17,287 nucleotides of DNA from Gymnopilus junonius (Eukaryota; Basidiomycota; Agaricomycetes; Agaricales; Galerinaceae): NCBI GenBank assembly GCA_015501075.1, contig JADNYJ010000643.1, positions 1-17,287 of the forward strand. Direction: 5' to 3'. How positions within the stretch are numbered: position 1 is the stretch's first letter; each line of letters begins with the position of its first letter. The translations under genes and the position numbers were made by a program. The notes under the pieces are model-generated. The model was not told the origin of the DNA. It did not search any database and saw only the letters and a list, made by a program, of their open reading frames with translations. Positions 1-10,445 of the stretch are shown one piece after another.

Positions 1-1454
1 AACTCGATGCCCTGTATACCCACATTTTTTCTTCTGTGGAGGCTGACAAAATCGGTTTAGTTCTCGATATTCTGGCGTTCTATATGTTAACCTGGAGTCT
101 CCCATCCATTTCAGATGCTGAGAAATTTTTGGAATTCGAGCCAGGAGATATTGAATCATCTTTATGGGACCTTGGATCCATTGTCCAGGTCGCAAATTCA
201 AGCATTAGAATACTTCATGCATCCCTTCTCGATTTTCTCTCCCAGGAATCGCGCTCTAAAAACTTTTACATTCATGCTCCAGTCAAGCATGCAGAATATG
301 CGAGACGATACTTAGAGATACTTAAGGCTCATGAGGGTACGTCTGGTTACAGCTTGCTTTCTTACCTACTTATATGAAATGGCCCTAGACATTGGTTGTC
401 ACCTGTGGCACTGTATCATCTAGGAGAGCATTGCAAAATGCACTGTTAACTCCAGACCTAGAAAATGAAATCTTGAATTTCTCTTTTCTCACACTCCGCC
501 AAAATTTTAGTATTGGAGATGATGAATGGAGGGATGCTTTCTTGTATTTTATTCCTGAGTTTTCCTCTGCATTGGTATGTCATCTATCGCCTCAAGCATA
601 TATCTAAGTCATCATAATCATCCCGGGCATAGAAGTCATATCCTTCCTTACATGAGCATGTTCAAAAGAAGTCTGATGAGTATTTTGCTACTCATGTAGG
701 AACCTACTACACCGATGCTCAGTACACATTCCTTATGACCCTTATCGGCATCAACGCTACCTGTAGGGATGATTATCTTGTTATGGGCTTATTCCAACCG
801 GATGATTCTCCCCTGTTCTACTTGTCTTACTATCATCCCTTTTGCGACTCATCTGACCCTTTGGATGGGCAACACCTTGACGTGCGACACTTCTTGGCCC
901 GCCAATATCTTGGCGGCAGTATGCATCCGTATAGAAAGCAGCTTTACAACTTTCTAGTGAACCCATTGCAATCAGGACCTTTGGTTCTAGACGGCAAGCG
1001 ATATGCATCGGCTGCGTTGCACTGCTTGCAATCTTTGTGCGACGATGATGGATCATCTATACCTTTCACGGAGTACGACCTTGATCAGATTGTAATTCGG
1101 ACAAATCGGCCGCTATTCTGGCGGAAAGTTCTGCTTCCACGTACACGGCGGTTGAAGAGCTTCCAGGCTAAAGTCTTGAAACGAACCAAGGGTAGCATAA
1201 GTAGCATTGCGTTTCCATACATGCAGGACCTTGTTGACGACTTTTTTTACTCGCGTGCATACCGATGGGCTTTGCAGTGTGTTCGTCGGCTTCTAAGGCG
1301 ATCTGCCTATTCAAAGGAGCTGCTTGATTTTGCTTCCAGGCGTTCATTCTCCATCCGATCGCAAGATTGGCCACGACAGTCAAGTTGTCGAGGATGCAAT
1401 CATAGATATATAATGTACTGTCAACTGAAGACGATACAAGTCATGTGTAGGTAG
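1..1454 (+). CDS. NLR-like NACHT protein, 3' part (5' end outside window)
   Basis: The reading frame enters from the left edge in frame 3. Its first part matches the segment that follows the NACHT ATPase in Agaricomycete NLR-like proteins: an LDALYTHIFSSV start, then LEFEPGDIESSLWDLGS, then IRILHASLLDFL and a YARRYLEIL helix. These proteins are presumed intracellular self/non-self or defence switches. The P-loop would lie upstream of the window. I place introns at 337-388 (GTACGT...CTAG) and 575-632 (GTATGT...ATAG). The second joins ...EFSSAL to KSYPSLHEHVQKK in phase 0 and is well supported. Between 389 and 440 the frame must slip twice, each time by one missing base (near 409-411 and 435-438), to keep WH..YHLGEHCK..NALLTPDLE readable. 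From 633 the frame is open to the stop at 1454. The C-terminal 240 residues show no repeat I recognise (no WD40 or ankyrin). It could be a pseudogene. Confidence 0.6.
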
Positions 1455-2472
1455 TACTATGGTAGAAATTAACAGACCGCGAAGCTTGGAAAATATAAGC
1501 GGAAGATTCGACGCGGATGAGTGAAAGCGTAATATGACTTCGATCCAACTTTGATCATAAAGTTACAAAGTGCCAAACATAGTACTCAAATAACTCTCTT
1601 CTGTTGTCGCTCCAGCCTCCCGGATCCTGCCCGATTCAAAACTATGAAGATGGGAGACAGGCGTTGTTGGACTGTAACACTTTGTAAATAATTCAAAGAT
1701 CAGACTAATGAAGAACAAAATTTTAATAGAGTTAATCAACACAAAAGGAGTCCCAATGCCGTACAGGGAATGCGACTTGACCAATGACTAGGGTAGTGGT
1801 GTGTTCTATGACACTTTATTTGGCTTCCCACTCCAATGTCTAATTGAAACTCCAGTAGAATGACTCCTTGAGAAATGAATAACGAATTAGACACTGATTG
1901 TACACCACTGGCACCAATGTTGCCCTCGAAGTTGGGTAGCGAGCCAGACAATTTCATTTACGAGTATCCCAACTTGCCTGACAAAGTGAACTAAGCTCCT
2001 CACAGTGTTAGCAGAGCAAGCATCCATGAGAGAGCGAATGACTATATTCACTTTCTGTTATGGGGAGCAATTTTAGTGGGTTATCTCCAGTTTGTCTCCC
2101 TGTCTGAACTTTGTTTCTCGCCCATGTCTTCATATGCATTTTCTTATTTTTTTTTACCAGATGCAATGGATATTTGAATGAACTTAAATGTCGGAACACT
2201 CATTAACTTGTACTTTGACTGGCATCGGTCGTCGGTCGTCGGTCCGGGTCCGACTGCAGTGCCTGGCGGTGCATTATACTTGCATGTGCAATCATTGAAT
2301 CAAAGTCAAATTCAGACGACCATGTGGGCGAGTCTGCAGTGTTCTATTTCGACGACGATGGCGTCTTTCGCTTACAACGAGTGCGTGCCATTCATTTAAT
2401 ATATCTACCTCTTGCCTCTCCGAGTTCTGCTTGTACGTCCAAGACTTTACTTTCATCGGCCGCGTTACTCTA
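1455..2472. other. Intergenic region upstream of the permease
   Basis: No coding region can be supported here. The region holds one AGATAA motif on the minus strand (2081-2086), a GATA-factor consensus of the kind often found at nitrogen-regulated permeases; one copy is weak evidence. It also has a 7-bp tandem repeat at 2225-2245. An AT-rich TTTAATATAT stretch around 2395-2404, about 70 bp before the permease ATG, may serve as a TATA-like element. Confidence 0.5.
2225..2245. repeat. Three tandem 7-bp units (TCGGTCG)
   Basis: Units at 2225-2231 and 2232-2238 are identical TCGGTCG, and the third, 2239-2245, ends in C instead of G. The array lies about 230 bp upstream of the permease start codon. 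It could be a regulatory site cluster or plain slippage. Confidence 0.6.
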
Positions 2473-4815
2473 ATGGCCTCCGAAAGCGTCGTCGAAAAGA
2501 CGCGCACCACTATTTCGAGCGTCTCTAAGGATGAATACGGTTCTGGTAATTCAGCCTCTACAGAGAATGGCTTCTGGGGCAAGTTGCGCGCAGTGGAGGG
2601 TAACGACGTCAAGCGGGGCATGCAGAGCCGGCATCTTATGATGATCGGTGAGCGCTTTTGCAGCATACAGTTATTGGCTATTATTCATGATTGAGGTTGC
2701 ACCAGCTATTGGCGGTACTATCGGAACGGGGATTTTTTGAGTGCTGGTTCGGTGAGAACGACGTGACAAGCTCGTATAATGTGCCATTTAAATCGTTCAC
2801 TAGGCTGTTTCTCTGGCAGGGCCGGGAAGTGCTTTACTGTCCTATTTGGTGGTGGGATTATTCGTGTACACCGTCGTGATTACCCTGTAAGAGACCCCTT
2901 TCCCATCGCCAACGCGTACTCATGCAGGCTCTAGAGGCGAGATGTCATCTATGTATCCGGTGTCAGGCGCATTCTCGATCTTTGGACACGCTTCGTTTCA
3001 CCGGCTCTTGGCTTTACTCTGGGTAAGCAACGTCTTCGCATACAGAACCGATTTTAAAATGCATTTACATAGGTTGGAATACTGGCTGCAATGGTAACTC
3101 ACCTATGTCGTTTGGCGACCGTTTCCGAATTACGTTCTGACTGGAATAATTAATTAACATCAACAGGAGTCTTCTATTCGTATGTCTTATGCATCCAAAC
3201 TGCACCAAAAGCGTCGGTGTTAACTTTTGAATCTAGCAAGCGAGTTAACAGCGGCTGCTGTGATACTACAATTCTGGACGGATCGACTGCAACCATGGCA
3301 CTGGGCTATCATTATAATAGTCCCTGTATTTGCCTTGCAATTGATTCATGTCAGAGTTTATGGTTCGTCTCATGAAATTTATTAATCATTCTCTTGTAGA
3401 CTTAGTTTTTTATCTAGGCGAATCCGAGTACTGGTTTGCCATGGTCAAAGTCTTAATGATCGTCCTCTTCATTATTGTCGGTTAATATTCGACTGGGGAG
3501 GAGTAAAAGGGCATCCAGGGCCTGTAAGTGGAGGTTGAATCATGGCAACCCTTCAGCGTTTTGACATTCCGAATGCAATCACTAAAGGGGCTTTCCAATT
3601 TCCATAACGGCCAAGCGTTTATTGGTGGCTTTGCTTCGTTTGCACAGACCTTCGTTTTTGCCTTTTTCTCCTTTGGAGGCATAGAACTCGTGGCCGTGGC
3701 TGCTGGGGAATCTGCAAAGCCATACAAGGCAGTTCCTCGCGCCATCAAGGCCACCTTTTTCCGTATTATTCTTTCTACATCCTAACGATCTTGACCATCG
3801 GCTGTGCATCAACAATAGTGACCCAACTCTCCTTTCAGCAGCTTTTGGTGAGTACTGGTATCCTCGTCTGCTACTTAAATATTCGACGTCGATAAACTGT
3901 ACTAATTGTTTACTAGACAGCGATGTTACGGCCTCGCCAGTAACTGTGGTTTTTGTGCGAGCTGGGTTTGGTGCAGCTGCTCATGTTGTGAATGCCGTGC
4001 TCCTTACTGCTGTTCTATCTGCGACAAACTCGTGCTTCTATGCGAGTTCTCGAATGTTGTTATCACTTGCTCGCTCTGGACATGCCCCTCGCGTGTTTGG
4101 ATGGGTCAATAGTCGAGGCGTCCCAGTCCCTTCCTTGTTGTAAGTTTAGTTACTCATTTCTTTCATGAAACCAGTTCCATGTAAACTTTTTACAGATTAT
4201 CTCTTGCATTTTCCTGCCTAACCTTCCTTACAACGATATGGGGTGAAGGCATCGTCTTTACCTGGCTCCTTAACATCACAGGCATCTCAGCCTTGCTTGT
4301 GTGGACAAGCATTGGCCTCATCTCTTTACGCTTTAGACAAGCGTACAAAGCTCATGGCCTGCTATTCTCAGATCTGCCATATCGTCAGCCTTTTTATCCC
4401 GTACTGCCAATCGGGGTCATCATACTGGGTACTTTGATGTTCATCGCTCAAGGATATGCTGCTGTGCGTCAAGAGCCTTTCGAAGCTCGAGTATGTCTAA
4501 ACGCTTAAATTCCCTTCTTTAATATACCATGCTCACCCTTTTTCTGTGTAGAACGTTGTGGCGACATACATCGGCGTCGCACTGTATATCATTCTCTATA
4601 GCGGCTATACGCTATACGAGAAATTTATTCTAAAGCAAAAATACCACTTCGTACCAACTGCGGACATCGACTTTGTTACGGATGCGGTGTGGAGCCCAGG
4701 AGAAGGTGCAATGATTCGTGAACAAGACCTACGGCGACGTAAAGAAAAGGTTTTGTCCGAAAGTCAACCGGGTTTGGCGAGGGGAAAGGCATGGATCAAA
4801 AGACATATTTATTGA
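2473..4815 (+). CDS. Amino acid permease (AAT family, Gap1-like), frame broken by one-base losses
   Basis: A plasma-membrane amino acid/proton symporter of the APC superfamily, about 569 aa if frames are restored, a normal length. The start ATG at 2473 precedes an acidic/Ser-rich cytosolic tail. Then come the family landmarks in order: EGNDVKRGMQSRHLMMI, AIGGTIGTGIF, AGPGSALLSYLVVGLFVY, LGEMSSMYPVSGAFSIFG, TRFVSPALGFTLGWN, YWLQW, SELTAAAVILQFWTD, YGESEYWFAMVKVL, FASFAQTFVFAFFSFGGIE, NSCFYASSRML, HAPRVFGWVNSRGVP, LLNITGISALLVW, and a C-terminal tail after YEKF. Introns: 2648-2705, 2752-2803, 2887-2934, 3023-3072, 3094-3166, 3180-3236, 3363-3417, 3524-3587, 3858-3916 (alternative donor 3848), 4140-4195, 4491-4551. 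One base appears lost at T6 2733-2738, about 2984-2986, 3078-3080, 3179-3180, 3480-3484 and 3772-3774. Otherwise no exon contains a stop. Substrate cannot be told. It is either a young pseudogene or sequencing indels. Confidence 0.85.
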
Positions 4816-5337
4816 GGTGTATCAGTTGTTGGAATGGACTGAGCAAGCACGAAACTACTTCTGAAATTGTCAAAGTATAGGGTAAGTTCGGCAGTATAGA
4901 GACGACACTTAATTACTGGATGATCCCGACGAGAGACTGAATACTAGGTGATTTAGGAACGGTGTTACTTAAAATAAAACGAAAGCAGGAACGGAAACAT
5001 ATGTAATAAGTTACAACACGGCAGAGAGGGAATGAATCTATAGAAATGCAAATAAGTAGGTCATGAAAAATGATGGAACTAATGCGACGAAATATGATGC
5101 AGATGGTGTAGGGGAGAGACGAATGCTGCGGTGGGAATCAGGCAGTCGGTGATACTGCGACGTCACGGAGTCAATGCTCCAGGGCACATCTCATGGCACG
5201 GTGTCAGGTAAAGATGGTGTAGAAATGGGTCGAGACAGCGGCCACCTGTAAGATGGGGAGGAGATTGAATTGCTTCAAGTCAAGGCGATGAGAGGGGAAA
5301 CTGGGCGCATTAGTCATAGACAATGACAGAATGACGT
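4816..5337. other. Convergent intergenic region (two 3' ends)
   Basis: This lies between the stop of the permease (+) and the stop of the adaptor-like gene (-). It holds no coding region I can support. An A-rich stretch with AAATAAAA near 4973-4979 could act as the permease poly(A) signal. Nothing else is seen. Confidence 0.6.
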
Positions 5338-6266
5338 TCAATCGCTCCAGCTGACAGTAATGGGTATTGTCTCTATAGGTTTGAAGTCATGAATCTTTAT
5401 TAGAGCCTATAGAAATAGATGAACAAGTGTTGAGAATCGATAGCATGGAGACGTACCGATTGTTGAATGGGTGTCAGCTCATCTGTCTCAGACCTGACTT
5501 CAGCTGACGGCGGTGGGTTTTCATTGGCGTTATCGTTATTCTCTGCAGCCAACGCAGGTTCAGCAGGTGCTGGACCTCGTTCTCTAGTTCTCCCTCGAGT
5601 GCGCGTTTCCGAATAACCGACCAGTCGTACGTTCAATATCGGTGTTGGCCGTGGCTGATCATACCGTGAGCGTATCCGTGTATCATGGGAGGGACCAGGG
5701 AGAAGACCTGAAGAGACAGACGGTGATCGTGTTGGAGGACCTTCTCCATAAGGGTATCCCGATGTAGTGAACTTGTGCCGAGGTTGTTCTGAATCACGGT
5801 TTGAATGGTATTCGTAGTAGGGATTGTACTGCCGTTCTTCACGGGTGTCCATAGAACCAGAAGCAGAGCGCGATATTGAATGAGGCTCTGGAGGAATGAC
5901 CTGGTTATGCAAATTGAAAGGAATATGCGAAGCCACATTGACCATTTTGCTAAATGAGGGGTCGCGTCAATCATGAATGAAGTTGGCTTTAATACAGAAA
6001 CGCACCCTTCCTTCGCACGCACTATATGTCCAAGTCGTTCTTGGAGCTTCCCATGATCTATGCGGACAGTGTCTGGACCACTGTCAACAAGTAAAGCTTT
6101 TGATCGAACCAAATCACAACATATGGAAGTTCCGGAAAACATACTAAATGATAGGTGGTTCATCTGTTTGTGGGATGAGATGGGACTCTTCGTTGTAAGA
6201 ATCATCGACTTCGACCTTAGGATGGCAGCAACAACAGAAGATCTGTGTGAATAGAGCAAACGCCAT
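5338..6266 (-). CDS. Small Cys-anchored protein, possibly LAMTOR1/Meh1-type lysosomal adaptor
   Basis: Four exons on the minus strand: 6145-6266, 6006-6080, 5457-5949 and 5338-5406. All three introns (6081-6144, 5950-6005, 5407-5456) have good GTATGT/GTGCGT/GTACGT donors, and the phases fit exactly to give 252 aa. The N-terminus is short and hydrophobic with four cysteines at residues 11-14, a likely palmitoylation site. An acidic SYNEESHLIPQ segment follows, then HGKLQERLGHIVRAKEG joined to KMVNVASHIPFNLHNQ. The middle is a Ser/Pro/Arg-rich, probably disordered stretch, and the protein ends in a short IPITVSWSD tail. Cys anchor, acidic leucine-type motif and a short IV-R-x-EG helix resemble LAMTOR1/Meh1, the membrane anchor of the Ragulator/EGO complex that brings TORC1 to the vacuole. 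That is an inference from layout, not a firm match. There is no MG myristoylation start. The frame is unbroken. The transposon inserted 134 bp upstream of the ATG may affect its promoter. Confidence 0.7.
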
Positions 6267-6400
6267 AACATGACCCAAAGAAGAAAAAAAGTTCTGGAAC
6301 CAAGTAAAAGTGCAGATATGGAAAGAGCTGTGACCAGTGAGTTGTTGGTGACGCATGCCGTGAAGTGACGCATTGATGTGCAGTTGCCATTGTTTGGTTA
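6267..6400. other. Remaining 5' flank of the adaptor-like gene
   Basis: Only 134 bp separate the start codon (minus strand) from the transposon end at 6401, so the original promoter is largely displaced by about 4 kb. No clear TATA is visible in what remains. Confidence 0.6.
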
Positions 6401-6426
6401 CTGTACGTAATCAGGTACTCGGTCAC
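6401..6426 (+). repeat. Left terminal inverted repeat
   Basis: 26 bp, beginning CTGTACGTAATCAGGTACTC and ending GGTCAC. It matches the reverse complement of 10446-10471 base for base; with the flanking TA the match is 28 bp. Its inner 17 bases (6410-6426) are repeated directly behind it. Confidence 0.95.
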
Positions 6427-6443
6427 ATCAGGTAATCGGTCAC
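6410..6443 (+). repeat. Two tandem 17-bp direct repeats at the left end
   Basis: ATCAGGTACTCGGTCAC (6410-6426) is followed at once by ATCAGGTAATCGGTCAC (6427-6443), one mismatch. Paired sites like this are typical of transposase binding by a bipartite helix-turn-helix domain. The role is inferred. Confidence 0.8.
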
Positions 6444-7284
6444 TGCCACTGTCGAGCAACAGGGAGGTACAGAAGTCCCAATTTTTTTGTGTAATCCTGT
6501 AGGTACCATGGACGTCCACCTTTTTGTCAAAAAAAATTCAAGAAATCTCATGATTCTGTTGTCAGAGGTGTTGCCGATTGTGTGATTTTGCGCTTCTCGA
6601 GTAAATTTCCTAATTTGGAAGGTGTTTCAAAATAGTACTACCCAGAGTTTGTCCGCGAAAGCTCACTCCCGCACCGAAACACATGTCCCTTGCAAGATTG
6701 AAGCTCTTCGGAGAATAAATGAACTATACTTACACTCATGTTCACTGTATTTCACCATCTTTCACCCCATTTGAATTGACCTGTTCAATTTTTGCCTACA
6801 ATTATCCTGTCTGGTCTAATCTAGGAGTACTCGGTGAAAACATGGCCCTGGGCTCTGGTTTTTTTAGAATACAGTCTTTGCATGTTGAAGGACAATTCTC
6901 ATAGGTTTTTACAATTTTTGGGATTTTTTTTCCATGTATATCTCTCAGCATACCCTCATATTCATTTTGGAGGCATTCAGAATTTTGTTTGCAGGAACCA
7001 CCATCCTGTTGCCTCAGAGCATTGAAAAGCAATTAAAAATACAATCCTAAGTTCCCTTTAGCATCTCTGATACGAAAAGTTCCCGAGATAGCACCAGTTC
7101 TGGAGTTGTGCTGTGCTATAAAAACCTCTATTACCCCGGTTTTTGACATCACTCATATCATCGGAAAAACAGAGTCAGAGGATGAACCGGATGTTAGAGC
7201 ACCTTAAATTTTGTTTATAAGAAAAGCAAAGCGACGCTGAAGTTTTCTATCAGTTCATAACCTTCTAAACCACTGATCTACCCA
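6444..7284 (+). other. Transposon 5' region (promoter and leader)
   Basis: AT-rich, with no reading frame I can support as a second element gene. It contains the TATA-like site at 7117-7124. The start codon at 7285 has a good context (CCAATGGCC). Confidence 0.6.
7117..7124 (+). promoter_or_regulatory. TATA box of the transposase gene (TATAAAAA)
   Basis: A clean TATAAAAA lies 160 bp upstream of the transposase ATG, inside the element, so the transposon probably carries its own promoter. The position implies a leader of about 130 nt. Confidence 0.5.
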
Positions 7285-10119
7285 ATGGCCGACTTTGACC
7301 TGAATATCCCTGATGACCTCTCTGCTCTTGACACTGAAACTCGGATAGAACTTGCCTTGGCTGGCTATCACAAATCTCGAGCACGAACCGACATCCCTAA
7401 CAAGGAGAAACTCTCTTTACGAAAGGCTGCTAAATTATTTGATGTACCTAGCTCCACACTTACTGACCGTTTCAATGGGAAGAAAACACGGATGCAGTCA
7501 CATGAGCACCAGCAGAATCTTACCGCTGCTCAGGAGGATATTCTTGTTGAATGGGCAAGTTCTATGGGTCGTCGTGGAGTTCCTCTCACCCCCACATCTC
7601 TTGCTGATTATGCATCCCACATTTGCGGTTTCGACGTTGGCTCAGTTTGGCCACATCGGTTTCTTCAACGCCACCCAGGGTTGAAAACGCGATGGACGCA
7701 GAGCATGGAAGCCTGCCGGGCCAAAGCTGTAAATTATACAAACGTGCAAGGTTAGTCCAATGTTACATCTGACTATACGAACTGATTGTAATCAGTTATA
7801 CCAGGTTTCTTCGACATTTACGAGGAGGTTGTGGCGGAATACAACATTGTCCCGGAGAATATTTACAACTGCGATGAGAAAGGCATCCAGCTTGGTGTTG
7901 GCAAGCGAGTCCGTGCAATTATTGACAGAGATCAGAAAAATGTATACAATGTTGAAGATGGGAATAGGGAAATGGTGACTATTATTGAAACTGTTTGCGC
8001 AGATGGGTCAGCCCTGCCCCCTTCAATAATTTTTCCAGCTAAAAAGACCAATGCAGCATGGGCTCGCAAGAACCCTTGTAACGCCAGGTAACATAATCTA
8101 TATTTACGAGATACTACCAACTCACCATATTCTCATGACTAGTATTTCGAGCTCACCAAATGGCTGGACTGATCAAGAGCTAGGCGCGATCTGGCTTGAA
8201 CACGATTTTCACCCTACAACTGCTGCACGGAACAAGTCAGATGGATACCGATTGCTTATTCTCGACGGCCATAACAGTCATTGCACTTACCGATTCTGCA
8301 AATTCGCCAAGGCGAATCGTATCATTGTAATTTGTCTTCCATCCCACACCACCCACGTTCTCCAGCCTTGTGATGTTGCCGTATTTGGACCTCTGGCATC
8401 ATGCTGGAAATCCGAGGTGAACGTGCTATGCGACAGGGGATAGTGATTGATAAAACGAACCTAATAGAACATTATTCAATTGCACGTGAACAAGCACTCA
8501 AACCTACAACAATTAAGGTGGCCTTTCTCAAGACCGGAATTTACCCATTTGACCGCACTGTTATCCCTTCATCCCTGTATGAACCATCCCTCAACACCAC
8601 GACTCAATCAGCCCAGCCAGTTCCTGCTACTATTCCTTCCGATGTTATTGCTGCTTTTGAATCTGCTGTAAATCTTTCAGCCATGACAATTCAGTCAACT
8701 GCGACGACACTCACTTTGCTCTCATCGGCTGAACCTACTCCATCACCTTCGTTTGCTGGGCCCATTGTTGCGGATCTACCCATCATCGATCCCGATCTGT
8801 CACTTGACAGTGATATTGATGCCAACGCAGGTGCCGAAAGTGGCGGCGAAGCCACCGAACATCATGGTATTGAGTCGAGACCTAGTATGCACACTCGAAC
8901 CCAAGACAGGTCCGTGGTCGAAGCACATGTTGAAGCCGGAGAAACTCAGGCCACATCCCATGCTCCTTCGAGTTCGTCATTCAGCTTTGCCATGCCAAAG
9001 GTTTTAGGACGTGGCGTGACATACCAGGATCTGCAGGAGCAGAATGCAATGCTTATTGGACTCCTACGGGCGACTTGTAACCAAATCCAGAGGGACTTTG
9101 CTCATAAACGCCTCATGGAACTCGAGAATGAAAAGCTACGGACAAAACTGTTCAACAAATTGCAAAAGAAGAAAGATAAACGGGTTACCTCCGAGGCTCG
9201 TCATCTGACTTCAGAAGAGATTCTTGACTTGTTGGCGAGAAGCGTCTGGGACGATTGGATGAAACTCGTGTTCAAGGAGGCAAAACCAGTTCTTCAGCAG
9301 CGGGCCCAAGATATAATTGACCACTACAAGGCACTTGCCCTTATGGAGAAGGCTCAGGAGAGGGCGGAGGAGCAGGCAGAACGGGAAAGGAAAAAGGCGG
9401 CAGAAGCGGAGGAGAAAGAGAGGGAAAAGGCACGGAAAGCTGAGGAGAAGGCAGAGAAGCAGGTCGAAAAGGCGAGGCAGATGGCAGAGATGAAAGAGGC
9501 AAAGGCAGCTGAGAAAGCCGCAGCAAAGGAGGAGCGCGCAATTGCCAAAGCTGCCAAAGATGCCAAATTAAAAGAGCAGAGAGCCGCCGCTCGAAAGGCG
9601 AAGGAAGCTGCAGTTGTTCGGGGTAAAGGGAAGCGGACAGGGAAAAGCTATGATTCCGAAGAAGATGTGTCCGAGGATGGGGTCGATTCCGAATCCGCAA
9701 GCGAAATGGATGTTGGGGTTGGGGTTGTGGGTGGTGGCGGAAAACGAGGTCGAGGTCGTGGACGCGGAAATGGGCGCAGTCACGGACGTGGACGTGGATC
9801 AGGACAAGGAGGCTCGGCAACGTCTGAACCTCAGCTGCCCTCTGATTCGGAAGTTGCTCCAAGTGAGCCCATTGCACCTCCTCCAACTCAACCGCGACCT
9901 AGGCCTCGGCCAATCGGCAGAGCGAGACTTCTACAAGGTGTGGTTGATGTCGAGGGGTCCATAGGTAATGTTGAGGGGCCCGTGAATGCTCCCCTGCCAG
10001 CAGAAGACAGTGGGCAGGCCTTGCAGTCAGCTGAAGATGTGTCAGTCATTGCAATTCTGCCCTCAGTCACAGATCCTACTGCACCTGGTGATCGCTATCC
10101 CCTTCGAAACCGTAAATAA
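7285..10119 (+). CDS. Pogo-like transposase (CENP-B HTH, DDE/DDD endonuclease) with long C-terminal tail
   Basis: It cuts and joins DNA at the element's terminal repeats, presumably in the nucleus. Exons are 7285-7750, 7805-8087 and 8143-10119, with 54- and 55-bp introns in matching phase. The N-terminus holds a Psq-like HTH (LSLRKAAKLFDVPSSTLTDR) and a CENP-B-type HTH (LTAAQEDILVEWASSMGRRG ... HRFLQRHPGLKTRW). The catalytic core shows D179 (YNCDEKG), D291 (LILDGHNSH) and D327 (VLQPCDVAVFGPLA), with 35 residues between the last two. At 8420-8422 the frame slips: SEV then needs one extra base to continue in RAMRQGIVIDKTNLI. About 908 aa result. After YPFDRTVIPSSLY comes a roughly 500-residue tail: a Ser/Thr-rich linker, a segment around EILDLLARSVWDDW, an Ala/Glu/Lys coiled coil (about 652-741), an acidic stretch, a Gly/Arg-rich block (about 782-806), and a Pro/Arg-rich end at YPLRNRK. 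The core is standard; the tail is unusual. Confidence 0.92.
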
Positions 10120-10260
10120 ACTCTCGAGTGTAGATGTGAGGGTGGTAGTTGAAGTGCAATGGATGTCGACGTTGACGAAAATCTTGATTTCAGCGATAAG
10201 GAGCGTTCGGAAGCGGGAAGATTACGGTCAGCTCCGAGCAGCACAGCCCGGTTCTCACGA

Positions 10261-10272
10261 GTGACCGAGTAC
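10261..10272 (-). repeat. Subterminal copy of the terminal-repeat core
   Basis: GTGACCGAGTAC is identical to the inner 12 bases of the right terminal repeat (10446-10457) and has the same orientation. It lies 185 bp further in. It may be an extra transposase contact site. Confidence 0.6.
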
Positions 10273-10445
10273 ATGGTAACAGGCCTAAATTGGGCCGTGT
10301 TGCCAAAATATTCGTCAGTAGTCATGTAGGTATTGAAAAAATCTAAAATTTGGAAGACACATACAGAATATCCTATAACATCTATATGCGAGGTTTTGTG
10401 AGGTTTCATTAGGTATTACATGAATGGTGGCTAGAATACCAGTTG

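Noticed and set aside
3848..3916. A seventh one-base loss in the permease at the GTGAGT donor (3848)
   Set aside because: Using the next donor, GTATCC at 3858, keeps the frame without any loss, so the break is not needed.
9341..9886. Long minus-strand open frame opposite the transposase tail
   Set aside because: It is the complement of the low-complexity Ala/Glu/Lys and Gly/Arg-coding stretch and reads as Leu/Pro/Ser-rich low-complexity text; a shadow of the transposase.
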